Positions 7,308 through 13,609 of a stretch of DNA of 13,609 nt are shown one piece after another (positions within the stretch are counted from its first letter, which is position 1; each line of letters starts with the position of its first letter). This DNA comes from Proteobacteria bacterium UBA1148 (GTDB lineage: Bacteria; Pseudomonadota; Gammaproteobacteria; Steroidobacterales; Rariloculaceae), in the NCBI GenBank assembly GCA_002311835.1, contig DBZY01000094.1, positions 82,697-96,305 on the forward strand. The letters run 5' to 3'. The notes under the pieces were generated by a model. That model did not search any database. It was not told the origin of the DNA and saw nothing but the letters and a program-made list of their open reading frames with translations. The translations under genes and the position numbers were made by a program.

Positions 7308-7323
7308 ACACTACTTGGAGTGT
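7308..7323. repeat. ACACT-AGTGT inverted repeat upstream of degQ, NrdR-box-like arms
   Basis: ACACTACTTGGAGTGT has perfect 5-bp arms with a 6-bp centre and matches the NrdR consensus at 12/16, including both outer arms completely; the AT-rich centre is not conserved. It is 218 bp from the distal NrdR-like box, on the degQ side. It may be a third weak NrdR site or an operator for degQ. Confidence 0.35.
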
Positions 7324-7430
7324 GCGACCTTATCTGTTGATAGAACATCTTAAATCATGTAACTAAGTGGTTGCTTGTTACTCTAGACCACTGATCAGGC
7401 TGGACAGAAACTTTGAGAGGAACTGAGTGT

Positions 7431-8825
7431 ATGAACGTAACCGATTTTTTTAGAACTCACCCGATTAACAAGTTGTTAGCCAACTTGTGCTTTGGTCTTT
7501 GTCTGGTACTGGTGGTTGATTATGCACAGGGGCAAACATTACCCCCAAGCATCGGCGGGCAAGAATTGCCAAGTTTCGCACCCATCATCGACCAAGTCGC
7601 ACCAGCGGTGGTGAATATATCGGTGCGAGGCAGTGTCGAAGGTGGAAATGCACTCTCACAATCTCCGGAGTGGCGGCGGTTCTTCCCACCGAATAACAGA
7701 CGTGAGGTACAGAGTGTGGGTTCCGGCGTTATCGTCGACGCGGCGAACGGATATATTTTGACCAATAATCATGTCATCGAGAATGCTGACGAAATTACTG
7801 TCTCACTGATTGACGATCGCACCCTAAATGCCACAGTCGTTGGCTCAGATGCCGGATCTGACATCGCCGTACTGCAAGTCGCCCCGGATGACCTTTCCGA
7901 AATGCCTCTAGGTAACTCTGAGGAACTTCGAGTTGGGGACTTCGTGCTCGCAATCGGCAACCCGTTTCGGCTCCGACACACCGTGACCTCGGGAATCATC
8001 AGCGGGCTAGGACGAACGGGCATTAATCCGGAAGGCTACGAAGACTTCATTCAAACCGATGCGTCCATCAATCCAGGCAATTCAGGTGGCGCGCTGGTCA
8101 ATCTCAGAGGAGAGCTGATAGGTATTAACACCGCAATTTTCTCTCGTACGGGCGGAAATATCGGGATTGGATTCGCGATTCCGGTCAACATGGCGCGCAC
8201 CGTTATGGATCAGATCGTGGCTTTCGGCGGCGTGCGCCGCGGGCTTCTGGGCGTCAGCATAGCCGCTGTGACTTCCGAAATTGCCGATAGTTATGACCTT
8301 GATAGCACATCCGGTGCACTAGTGACGGTTGTCGCTTCAGACTCCGCGGCAGAAGCAGCTGGTCTTCAGATCGGCGACGTCATCGTTAGCGTTGATGGCA
8401 ACCCTGTCGAAAACCCCGGGGGCCTCAGAAATGTAATCGGCCTGATGCGCCCAGGTGATGAGGTGACGGTTGGTTATGTTCGTGAAGGCAACCAACGCAC
8501 TGTAACGGCCGCGTTGGGGGAACTTCGTCCCTCGGCAAAACCACAACAACTTGCTGAAATTGATTCGGTATTTGAAGGCGCTGAGTTTGCAACTAACGAT
8601 GAGTCGAGGGCAGACTTCAATGGCCTGGGGGGTGTCTTAGCAACCCTGGTTGAACCCGGAAGTACGGCCTTCTTACGGGGCCTGCGAACAGGGGACATCA
8701 TCACCCACATTAACCGACAGCGAGTTCGGTCCGTGGATGCAGCACAGGAAATTGCTGAAGGCGCACGCTCGGTTATTCTACAAGTCTCTCGACGAAATCG
8801 TGGCGTTTTGATACTTATGCGCTGA
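7431..8825 (+). CDS. degQ: DegQ/Do-family periplasmic serine endoprotease
   Basis: HtrA-type protease and chaperone for misfolded periplasmic and outer-membrane proteins. Seen in 464 residues: signal peptide with hydrophobic LCFGLCLVLVV, probable cleavage before QTLPPS (about residue 35); the trypsin-like domain with H114 in NNHVIENA, D144 in GSDIAVLQV and S218 in GNSGGAL, a complete catalytic triad; substrate loop IGIGFAIP; PDZ1 at about 271-363 (LLGVSIAAV, AGLQIGDVI); and a second PDZ at about 395-464 ending ILMR, like E. coli DegQ. Length and C-terminus favour DegQ over DegS, which has one PDZ domain and a membrane anchor. Start: ATG 7431 with GAGAGG 10 nt upstream; an in-frame TTG at 7413 is less likely because it disturbs the signal peptide. 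It diverges from nrdJa across about 630 bp. Confidence 0.95.
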   Translation: MNVTDFFRTHPINKLLANLCFGLCLVLVVDYAQGQTLPPSIGGQELPSFAPIIDQVAPAVVNISVRGSVEGGNALSQSPEWRRFFPPNNRREVQSVGSGVIVDAANGYILTNNHVIENADEITVSLIDDRTLNATVVGSDAGSDIAVLQVAPDDLSEMPLGNSEELRVGDFVLAIGNPFRLRHTVTSGIISGLGRTGINPEGYEDFIQTDASINPGNSGGALVNLRGELIGINTAIFSRTGGNIGIGFAIPVNMARTVMDQIVAFGGVRRGLLGVSIAAVTSEIADSYDLDSTSGALVTVVASDSAAEAAGLQIGDVIVSVDGNPVENPGGLRNVIGLMRPGDEVTVGYVREGNQRTVTAALGELRPSAKPQQLAEIDSVFEGAEFATNDESRADFNGLGGVLATLVEPGSTAFLRGLRTGDIITHINRQRVRSVDAAQEIAEGARSVILQVSRRNRGVLILMR

Positions 8826-8884
8826 TACACACTGATAATGAATGTTTAGTCTCGGAAATCATAACGCCGCTTATAATGGAGATT

Positions 8885-9979
8885 CTACCGCGGGACCTTA
8901 GGGATCAAATCGGTATCAACCTCCTGTGTGTCGAGCCACTCTTGGAGTCGCACACGACGCTCGTTCGGCCCCAACTTACCCAAAACCTCCATCTCTCCAT
9001 AGAACCCTTCGAGGCCTAGCGCTTCCAGGAGCCTACGCATTCCGGGCAACCAACGCTCGTAGGTTGAAAAAGATGCAAGGTGTGCATTGTTTAACGGACG
9101 CGCAAACCAGAGATCGTAGTCTGTCGCCCCCCCCCTCCACGTTTGCTTTAGTACTCCATATTCCTTTCTCATTAGATCGAATGCAGCTTGCTTCGCCGTC
9201 CGCTTTGCCTCCGCAGAATCCGGGCGTGCGAAAACCTCACGCAGTCTCTCCTGTTGATCACTCACGAGCTTACTGAAATCCGTTCGCCTCTGTATGCGCT
9301 CCCGATATTCTACAAGCCCACTAAGCTTTCCAGCACGCATTAGCCATAGCTCTGTACCGTACTCCTCCACAGCAGTCGCAAATGACTCATTCAGCTCGCT
9401 ATCATCCTCAAAATAAACTCTTTGATGGGCAAGTTCGTGAATTAAGAGTGCTGCGATAGTTTGCTCACCGTTCGTGATCATAGTGTTGAGAACCGGATCG
9501 GCAAAGTGCCCCAAAGTCGAATACGCCGTTGCCCCGCCCACAGCGGTATCCAAGCCATCGGCCTCAAGGCGAATGGAGAAGCGGTGAGCAGCCTGCTCAT
9601 CAAAATATCCACGGTAGCTCACACAACCGGCAACGAGAAAACACCAAGTCATTGGCTCGACCGAAAACTCTTCCGCTGCTACCACGTTCCACACCACGTA
9701 CGAGCGCCCGAGATCAACGTAGGTGTTGTAACTTCCGTTATCTGGTAGACCAAGCGCGGTCATCGCAAATCTTCGGATTTCGAGAACCTGTCTCAATGCT
9801 TTTCGCGTCTCTGGGCTAGCGTCAGGGCTTTTAAGGATTTCCTCTATGGGCTTCCTCTTTCGAAGTACCTCTAAATGTCCTCCGACAGCTTGCCAGTAGT
9901 AGGGCAAGGAACATCCCGAGGAAAAGCTAGCGCACAAAATCACTATTAGAAACGGGAGAGATCGCATCTCCGGGACCAT
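8885..9979 (-). CDS. Putative zinc aminopeptidase lipoprotein, PF10023 type
   Basis: Predicted metal-dependent peptidase anchored at the envelope; substrate unknown. Seen in 364 residues: N-terminal hydrophobic LPFLIVILCASF leading to a lipobox-like FSSGC (lipidated C23); conserved N-terminal block SLPYYWQAVGGHLEVL; the HExxH zinc motif HELAHQ at 181-186 with NESFATAVEEYG at 197-208 supplying the likely third ligand; and the C-terminal block RPLNNAHLASFSTY. These fit the PF10023 'putative aminopeptidase' family as I know it; biochemical function there is little established. ATG 9979 is the longest start; ATG 9967 would also leave a signal peptide, and neither has a good Shine-Dalgarno. A run of nine G on the coding strand (9135-9127) lies in the TWRGGAT codons. 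It is convergent with degQ (59 bp between, no terminator seen) and divergent from cca with 32 bp between starts. Confidence 0.85.
   Translation of the reverse strand: MVPEMRSLPFLIVILCASFSSGCSLPYYWQAVGGHLEVLRKRKPIEEILKSPDASPETRKALRQVLEIRRFAMTALGLPDNGSYNTYVDLGRSYVVWNVVAAEEFSVEPMTWCFLVAGCVSYRGYFDEQAAHRFSIRLEADGLDTAVGGATAYSTLGHFADPVLNTMITNGEQTIAALLIHELAHQRVYFEDDSELNESFATAVEEYGTELWLMRAGKLSGLVEYRERIQRRTDFSKLVSDQQERLREVFARPDSAEAKRTAKQAAFDLMRKEYGVLKQTWRGGATDYDLWFARPLNNAHLASFSTYERWLPGMRRLLEALGLEGFYGEMEVLGKLGPNERRVRLQEWLDTQEVDTDLIPKVPR
9127..9135. repeat. Nine-C homopolymer within the PF10023 gene
   Basis: Nine consecutive C on the plus strand (nine G on the coding strand) spanning the codons of Arg-Gly-Gly-Ala. 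Such tracts are prone to slippage in replication and to errors in sequencing; the frame is intact here. Confidence 0.9.
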
Positions 9980-9999
9980 AGCACGCGCTGCGGCTACGG

Positions 10000-10006
10000 T
10001 ATTATG
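10000..10006. promoter_or_regulatory. Shared bidirectional -10 element between cca and the PF10023 gene
   Basis: TATTATG gives TATTAT (5/6) on the plus strand at 10000-10005 and CATAAT (5/6) on the minus strand at 10006-10001. The plus-strand element ends 6 bp before the cca ATG at 10012, so initiation would fall on the start codon; no Shine-Dalgarno is seen. The minus-strand element lies about 21 bp before ATG 9979. No good -35 is visible for either direction, so this is tentative. Confidence 0.35.
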
Positions 10007-10011
10007 TGTTT

Positions 10012-11238
10012 ATGAAGGTCTTTGAAGTTGGTGGCGCAGTTAGGGACACGCTGCTCAAGCGTGTAGTGCACGAGCGCGATTGGGTTGTGGTCGGCGGCAG
10101 TGCCGAAGAACTTCTGCGACATGGCTACAAGCCCGTCGGTAAAGACTTTCCGGTTTTTCTGCACCCCGACACAGGAGAACAGTACGCGCTGGCACGCACC
10201 GAACGCAAAGTGGGTCCCGGCTATCACGGTTTTAGTTTTGATACTTCCGAAGAGGTTTCTCTGGAAGAGGACTTGGGGCGGCGAGACCTCACCATCAACG
10301 CAATGGCGCGAAATCCTGAGGGCCTACTAATTGATCCGTACGGTGGTCAGAAAGATCTGAAAGACGGTTTTCTTCGCCATGTTTCGGAAGCTTTTGCAGA
10401 AGATCCTCTACGAGTTTTGAGGGTCGCCCGGTTCGCGGCCCGATTCAAAGAGCTTGGCTTTACAGTCGCGGCAGAAACCATGGAACTTATGGTTAGCATG
10501 GTGGTAAAAAGTGAAGTGAGCGCTCTCAAGTCAGACCGCGTCTGGCAAGAAACTGAAAAAGCACTAGCTGAACCACATCCCGAGGTCTACTTTGAGGTGC
10601 TTAGGGAGTGTGGTGCGTTGGCAGTCGTATTTCCCGAGATAGAAGCCCTCTTTGGCATACCTCAACCAGCAAAATGGCATCCAGAAATCGATACTGGTAT
10701 CCATACCTTGATGGCTCTGAAAATGTCTGCCAACCTTTCGGAAAGTGTGGCGGTAAGATTTGCTACGCTCACGCACGATCTCGGAAAGGCTGAGACACCA
10801 AAAGAAATCTTACCAAAACACCAAGGCCATGAAGAACGCTCGGTGAAAATTCTAAGCAACTTCTGCAGCCGACTGCCTATACCACGTCGCTTTCGTGAAC
10901 TTGCTGTGACAGTTGCACGCCACCATGGCATAGTCCACCGAGCCAAAGAACTCAAGCCAAGTACCGCGTACAGACTAATAGAAACGGTCGATGCCATAAG
11001 GCGGCCAGAACGATTCGAGGACTTCCTATTAGCCTGTGAAGCCGACGCACGCGGCCGTTTAGGTTTAGAAGATCGGCCCTATCCTCAAGCCGACGTGCTG
11101 CGCGCCGCGTTGAATGCGGCTCGTAAAGTGCGTAGCGAAGAACTCCAGAACACCTCTACCGGCCCCGCATTCGGAGAACGGCTCCGGGAGCGCCGTATTG
11201 AGGCGATTCGCTGTGCGTTAGGCAACAACATTAATTAG
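10012..11238 (+). CDS. cca: Multifunctional CCA tRNA nucleotidyltransferase with HD phosphohydrolase domain
   Basis: Adds or repairs the 3' CCA end of tRNAs without a template; the gammaproteobacterial form also carries phosphohydrolase activities. Seen in 408 residues (E. coli 412): class II head with GGAVRD at 7-12, carboxylate motif ERDW at 21-24, PVGKDFPVFLHP, EYALARTERK-like QYALARTERK at 57-66, RRDLTINAMA at 90-99 and EDPLRVLRVARFAARF (neck), then PAKWHPEIDTGIHTLM and the HD motif H255-D256 in LTHDLGK, with HHGIVH following. The first carboxylate is Glu21 where E. coli has Asp. Start: ATG 10012 aligns with the E. coli start; the in-frame GTG at 10006 would add two residues. No Shine-Dalgarno is visible. 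Confidence 0.97.
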   Translation: MKVFEVGGAVRDTLLKRVVHERDWVVVGGSAEELLRHGYKPVGKDFPVFLHPDTGEQYALARTERKVGPGYHGFSFDTSEEVSLEEDLGRRDLTINAMARNPEGLLIDPYGGQKDLKDGFLRHVSEAFAEDPLRVLRVARFAARFKELGFTVAAETMELMVSMVVKSEVSALKSDRVWQETEKALAEPHPEVYFEVLRECGALAVVFPEIEALFGIPQPAKWHPEIDTGIHTLMALKMSANLSESVAVRFATLTHDLGKAETPKEILPKHQGHEERSVKILSNFCSRLPIPRRFRELAVTVARHHGIVHRAKELKPSTAYRLIETVDAIRRPERFEDFLLACEADARGRLGLEDRPYPQADVLRAALNAARKVRSEELQNTSTGPAFGERLRERRIEAIRCALGNNIN

Positions 11239-11324
11239 TCAGCCGCCGCAGATTAGGAAGAAACTCCTCCGTAGATACTTGGCTCGTAGAGATCGAATTC
11301 ACTCCGCCCCAGACTAAACTCCAT

Positions 11325-11342
11325 ATCAACTCAAGAGTTGAT
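11325..11342. repeat. 8-bp inverted repeat in the cca-midA gap
   Basis: ATCAACTC and GAGTTGAT are perfect arms separated by AA, in the 260-bp convergent gap downstream of cca. The 2-nt loop is too tight for a good RNA hairpin and no T-run follows on either strand, so a terminator is unlikely; it reads more like a protein-binding site. I see no gene or intrinsic terminator elsewhere in this gap. Confidence 0.5.
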
Positions 11343-11498
11343 GGGGAAAAGAATACTGGCACCGATACTTTGCGATTCCGACCGATCCAGATCGATAGCC
11401 CTACCTTTCGTTACATTAAAATTAAGCAGCTTAGTCCCAACTTGCCATTCCCATCAGTGCGCTCTGACCGAGAGACGGGTACTCAATGAATGCTGTTA

Positions 11499-12644
11499 TC
11501 AGAGGCGATCTCGGAAATCGCGCCCCGGCAGCGGATCGAGCTGCAAACCACGGCTGAGCAATAGCAGCTTAAAACGTTCGCCCATCTCGCCCGGCAGAAC
11601 TAGGGTCTTCAGAGCTTGCGCGGCGCGAAACGCAGTGACTCCATCAAGACGCCCCAACCGCTCTGCCACTCCCCCATGGATTAAGAATTGCCCTTGAGTT
11701 GTAAAGCCTGCTACGTTCAGCCCAGCATTCTTTGCCGCTCTTGCGCAGGCGCTGAAATCAACCCACGCACTGATGTCTTGTAACCCGGGCAATAGAAACG
11801 GGTCAGCATGGGCTCGATGGCGATAGTGACACAACAACGTCCCCTGGTTGCGCTGCGGGTGATAGTACTCTCGTTCCGTGAGCCCGTAGTCAATCGTAAG
11901 AACTGCCCCCTTTTTCAGAGTGGACGAAATGCTTTGGATCCACGCAGGAATCGTTGGCGATATCTCCGACCGAAACCCCTCGGGAAGAACATATCCAAGG
12001 CTAGTTTCCAGCTCAGCAATCAAATCGGATAAGCCTTTTTCCGGCTCGCCTGGGGCCCAGGTAAAGCCATCGTTTTCCCAAACCACACCCAGCGGTCTAG
12101 CCTTACCCCCCTGCTTAATGAAGCAGACCGTGGGAAAAGCGTCTAGAACCTCGTTGGCTAAAATCAAACCTTGTAGGGGTTCGGTAGGCAGTTGCTCAAG
12201 CCATTGGATCTCTACTTCGGATGCCGAAAGGTGTGCCTGCTGACGAGCCCTAAGTTCTGCGCTTGGCTCAAGCACCCAATAGCGCGCACTCACCGATTGG
12301 GCACGTAATGCGACGTTCAAGTCCTCGGCAAGCCGCCCGGTCCCGGCACCGATCTCGAGAATTACCGGATCATCTAGCTGGGTAAGAACTTCAGCGACCT
12401 GGGTTGCCAGAACTTCAGCGAACAGCACCGATAACTCTGGGGCCGTAACGAAATCACCTTCGGCACCGAATTTCTTACTTCCATTGTGGTAGTAACCTAA
12501 TTCCGGATCGTAGAGTACGTAATGCATGTAGCGCTCAAAACTCAGCCAGCCACCACTCGCAACCAACACCTGACGTATACGCTCAATCAGTCGGCGAGAA
12601 ATGTCGCTTCCATATGCGTCCGGTTTGGGAAGGGGTATAGACAC
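11499..12644 (-). CDS. Class I SAM-dependent methyltransferase, MidA/NDUFAF7 family (DUF185)
   Basis: In eukaryotes members of this family methylate an arginine of a complex I subunit; the bacterial substrate is not settled. Seen in 381 residues: N-terminal FERYMHYVLYDPELGYY at 36-52; GDFVTAPELSVLF at 63-75, a family hallmark; the SAM-binding LEIGAGTG at 96-103; NEVLDAFP at 164-171; IDYGLTEREYY; and LLPGLQDISAWVDF, which matches the family's DPF..PG..DIT..VDF block. The start is GTG 12644; upstream sequence has only a weak GAAGAG. It is convergent with cca and divergent from the pteridine-reductase gene, with 66 bp between start codons that must contain both promoters. A respiratory-complex-assembly role is inference from the mitochondrial homologue. 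Confidence 0.9.
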   Translation of the reverse strand: MSIPLPKPDAYGSDISRRLIERIRQVLVASGGWLSFERYMHYVLYDPELGYYHNGSKKFGAEGDFVTAPELSVLFAEVLATQVAEVLTQLDDPVILEIGAGTGRLAEDLNVALRAQSVSARYWVLEPSAELRARQQAHLSASEVEIQWLEQLPTEPLQGLILANEVLDAFPTVCFIKQGGKARPLGVVWENDGFTWAPGEPEKGLSDLIAELETSLGYVLPEGFRSEISPTIPAWIQSISSTLKKGAVLTIDYGLTEREYYHPQRNQGTLLCHYRHRAHADPFLLPGLQDISAWVDFSACARAAKNAGLNVAGFTTQGQFLIHGGVAERLGRLDGVTAFRAAQALKTLVLPGEMGERFKLLLLSRGLQLDPLPGRDFRDRL

Positions 12645-12710
12645 TGAGCCGCTCTCTTCAAGGGTCGTCTAGTGTAACCTTACGAATTCTTATTACTGCC
12701 CGGAGTCACC

Positions 12711-13472
12711 GTGGTTGAGCCGAAGAATAAAGACGCTCTAGAAGGCTGTTGGGTACTCATTACTGGTGCGGCTAAGCGAATCGGCGCAGCTATAGCTACG
12801 GTGCTCCACGGCGCCGGAGCCAATGTTGCCATTCATTATTTTGCGAGCGCTGAAGCGGCCGACGCGCTAGCTACACGACTCAACACCGAACGATCAGATT
12901 CGGCTCTCACTGTACACGGTAACTTGAGGAAGATGGCAGATCTTGAACCCATGATTAAAGAAGTGATTGCCCAGACGGGTAGGCTCAACGCACTAATTAA
13001 TAATGCCTCAAGCTTTTATCCAACTCCATTAGGGACGATTACGGAGGAGCAGTGGGATGATCTCGTCGGAAGTAACCTCAAGGCCCCACTGTTTCTGTGC
13101 CAAGCCGCACTACCCTACCTCCGTGAAACAAGCGGCGTTATCATTAACATCGTCGACGTACACTCGCAACGCCCTTTGAAAAATTACTCGGTTTATGGTG
13201 CGGCTAAAGCTGGCCTCGGTATGCTCACTCGGGCACTTGCGAAGGACCTGAGCCCAGAAATCAGGGTCAATGGAATTTCACCGGGCGCTATTCTCTGGCC
13301 GGAATCAGGGATGCCAGAACGGATTCAGGACAAAATCATCGAACAGATCCCGCTGAAGCGAGCCGGCGAACCAGAAGACATTGCTGCAGCTGTCCTATTT
13401 CTCATGCGCGACGCGCCCTACATAACCGGACAGATTCTGAAGGTCGATGGGGGTCGAAGCATCGGCTGGTGA
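12711..13472 (+). CDS. Pteridine reductase-type short-chain dehydrogenase (PTR1/FolM-like)
   Basis: NADPH-dependent SDR predicted to reduce dihydropterins or dihydrofolate. Seen in 253 residues: Rossmann TGAAKRIG at 18-25, the TGxxxRxG form typical of pteridine reductases rather than the common TGxxxGxG; NNASSFYPTPLG at 97-108; D149 in the VDVHSQRPLKNY stretch; the catalytic Y162xxxK166 in YGAAK; RVNGISPGAILWPE; and the C-terminal VDGGRSIGW. The acid before the loop plus YxxxK matches the PTR1 pattern, and the NNASSFYPTPLG block is characteristic. Start: GTG 12711 with GGAG five bases upstream, a good site. It is divergent from the MidA-type gene. A broader SDR substrate cannot be excluded. 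Confidence 0.9.
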   Translation: MVEPKNKDALEGCWVLITGAAKRIGAAIATVLHGAGANVAIHYFASAEAADALATRLNTERSDSALTVHGNLRKMADLEPMIKEVIAQTGRLNALINNASSFYPTPLGTITEEQWDDLVGSNLKAPLFLCQAALPYLRETSGVIINIVDVHSQRPLKNYSVYGAAKAGLGMLTRALAKDLSPEIRVNGISPGAILWPESGMPERIQDKIIEQIPLKRAGEPEDIAAAVLFLMRDAPYITGQILKVDGGRSIGW

Positions 13473-13504
13473 TACCCCGCCAGGAGACCCCGGAAACCTC
13501 TTGT

Positions 13505-13609
13505 ATGAGCAGTTTTTTCACGGTCAGAAAACACCACGAATCAGTGTCAACCAACGGGCTTTTTGAACGTTATACTGTGTATCAGGGCTGGCACATTAGC
13601 GGAGACTTA
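13505..13609 (+). CDS. 5' part of an unidentified ORF, truncated by window end
   Basis: An open frame from ATG 13505 to the end of the window gives 35 residues, MSSFFTVRKHHESVSTNG followed by a stretch containing VYQGWHISGDL. The same frame also opens at GTG 13469, overlapping the stop of the preceding pteridine-reductase gene by 3-4 bases, which would suggest translational coupling. AGGAG at about 13482-13486 lies too far from ATG 13505 for a standard site but close enough to suit neither start well. I do not recognise the family from so little sequence; it may be part of the same operon. Confidence 0.45.
   Translation, partial: MSSFFTVRKHHESVSTNGLFERYTVYQGWHISGDL

Larger units (their letters stand above)
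6799..7430. other. Long divergent intergenic regulatory region between nrdJa and degQ
   Basis: About 630 bp without a convincing gene. It holds two inverted copies of a 17-nt NrdR-box-like sequence, two candidate promoters facing nrdJa, a 7-bp hairpin, a very AT-rich core at about 6984-7110, and further inverted repeats at 7274-7297 and 7308-7323 in the degQ half (listed separately). A near-match to a DnaA box (ATATTCACA, one mismatch to TTATNCACA) lies at 7142-7150. I found no B12-riboswitch core on the nrdJa strand and no clear sigma-70 promoter for degQ. Confidence 0.7.

Noticed and set aside
7413..7430. TTG start for degQ at 7413
   Set aside because: The ATG at 7431 has a purine-rich GAGAGG upstream and gives a cleaner signal peptide; the TTG adds six residues without a ribosome site of its own.
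11338..11697. Plus-strand 119-codon frame at the end of the MidA-type gene
   Set aside because: Runs into the antisense of a conserved coding region, with Arg/Ser-rich composition and no ribosome site; treated as a shadow.

Overview
The window looks like a chromosomal stretch from a Gram-negative bacterium, most likely a gammaproteobacterium (inference). Reasons: an RND/TolC efflux pair, the bifunctional heptose enzyme HldE for LPS core, a periplasmic DegQ protease with a typical C-terminus, a Cca with an HD domain that aligns closely to the E. coli enzyme, and a class II ribonucleotide reductase split into NrdJa and NrdJb as in Pseudomonas. I see no insertion sequence, prophage, integrase, CRISPR array, tRNA or rRNA. 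Gene content is mostly housekeeping. The less expected signals are in regulatory DNA and in one small unlisted ORF.

Layout. 1-2156 (+): the 3' end of an RND permease, then a TolC-type outer-membrane channel, probably one efflux operon whose start lies outside the window. 2164-3585 (-): hldE, convergent with tolC. 3673-3714: a strong intrinsic terminator on the minus strand, closing the nrdJ operon and separating it from hldE. 3769-6798 (-): nrdJa, a 53-codon ORF in the gap, and nrdJb, packed with 4-nt and 2-nt spacings. 6799-7430: a long, partly very AT-rich divergent regulatory region holding two copies of a 17-nt sequence in inverted orientation that resemble NrdR boxes, plus further inverted repeats. 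7431-8825 (+): degQ. 8885-9979 (-): a lipoprotein of the PF10023 'putative aminopeptidase' family. 10012-11238 (+): cca, divergent from it with only 32 bp between the start codons. 11499-12644 (-): a MidA/NDUFAF7-type methyltransferase. 12711-13472 (+): a pteridine-reductase-type SDR. 13505-13609 (+): the beginning of an unidentified ORF cut by the window edge.

How the genes work together. The RND pump and TolC channel would span both membranes to expel small molecules. NrdJa/NrdJb make deoxyribonucleotides with adenosylcobalamin. The upstream repeats fit repression by NrdR, the nucleotide-sensing regulator of RNR genes, although NrdR itself is not in the window. HldE feeds LPS core synthesis, DegQ handles envelope protein quality control, and Cca finishes tRNA 3' ends. 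MidA and the pteridine reductase form a separate divergent pair. The most novel candidate is the small ORF wedged between nrdJa and nrdJb. I found no clear evidence of a large undescribed system.
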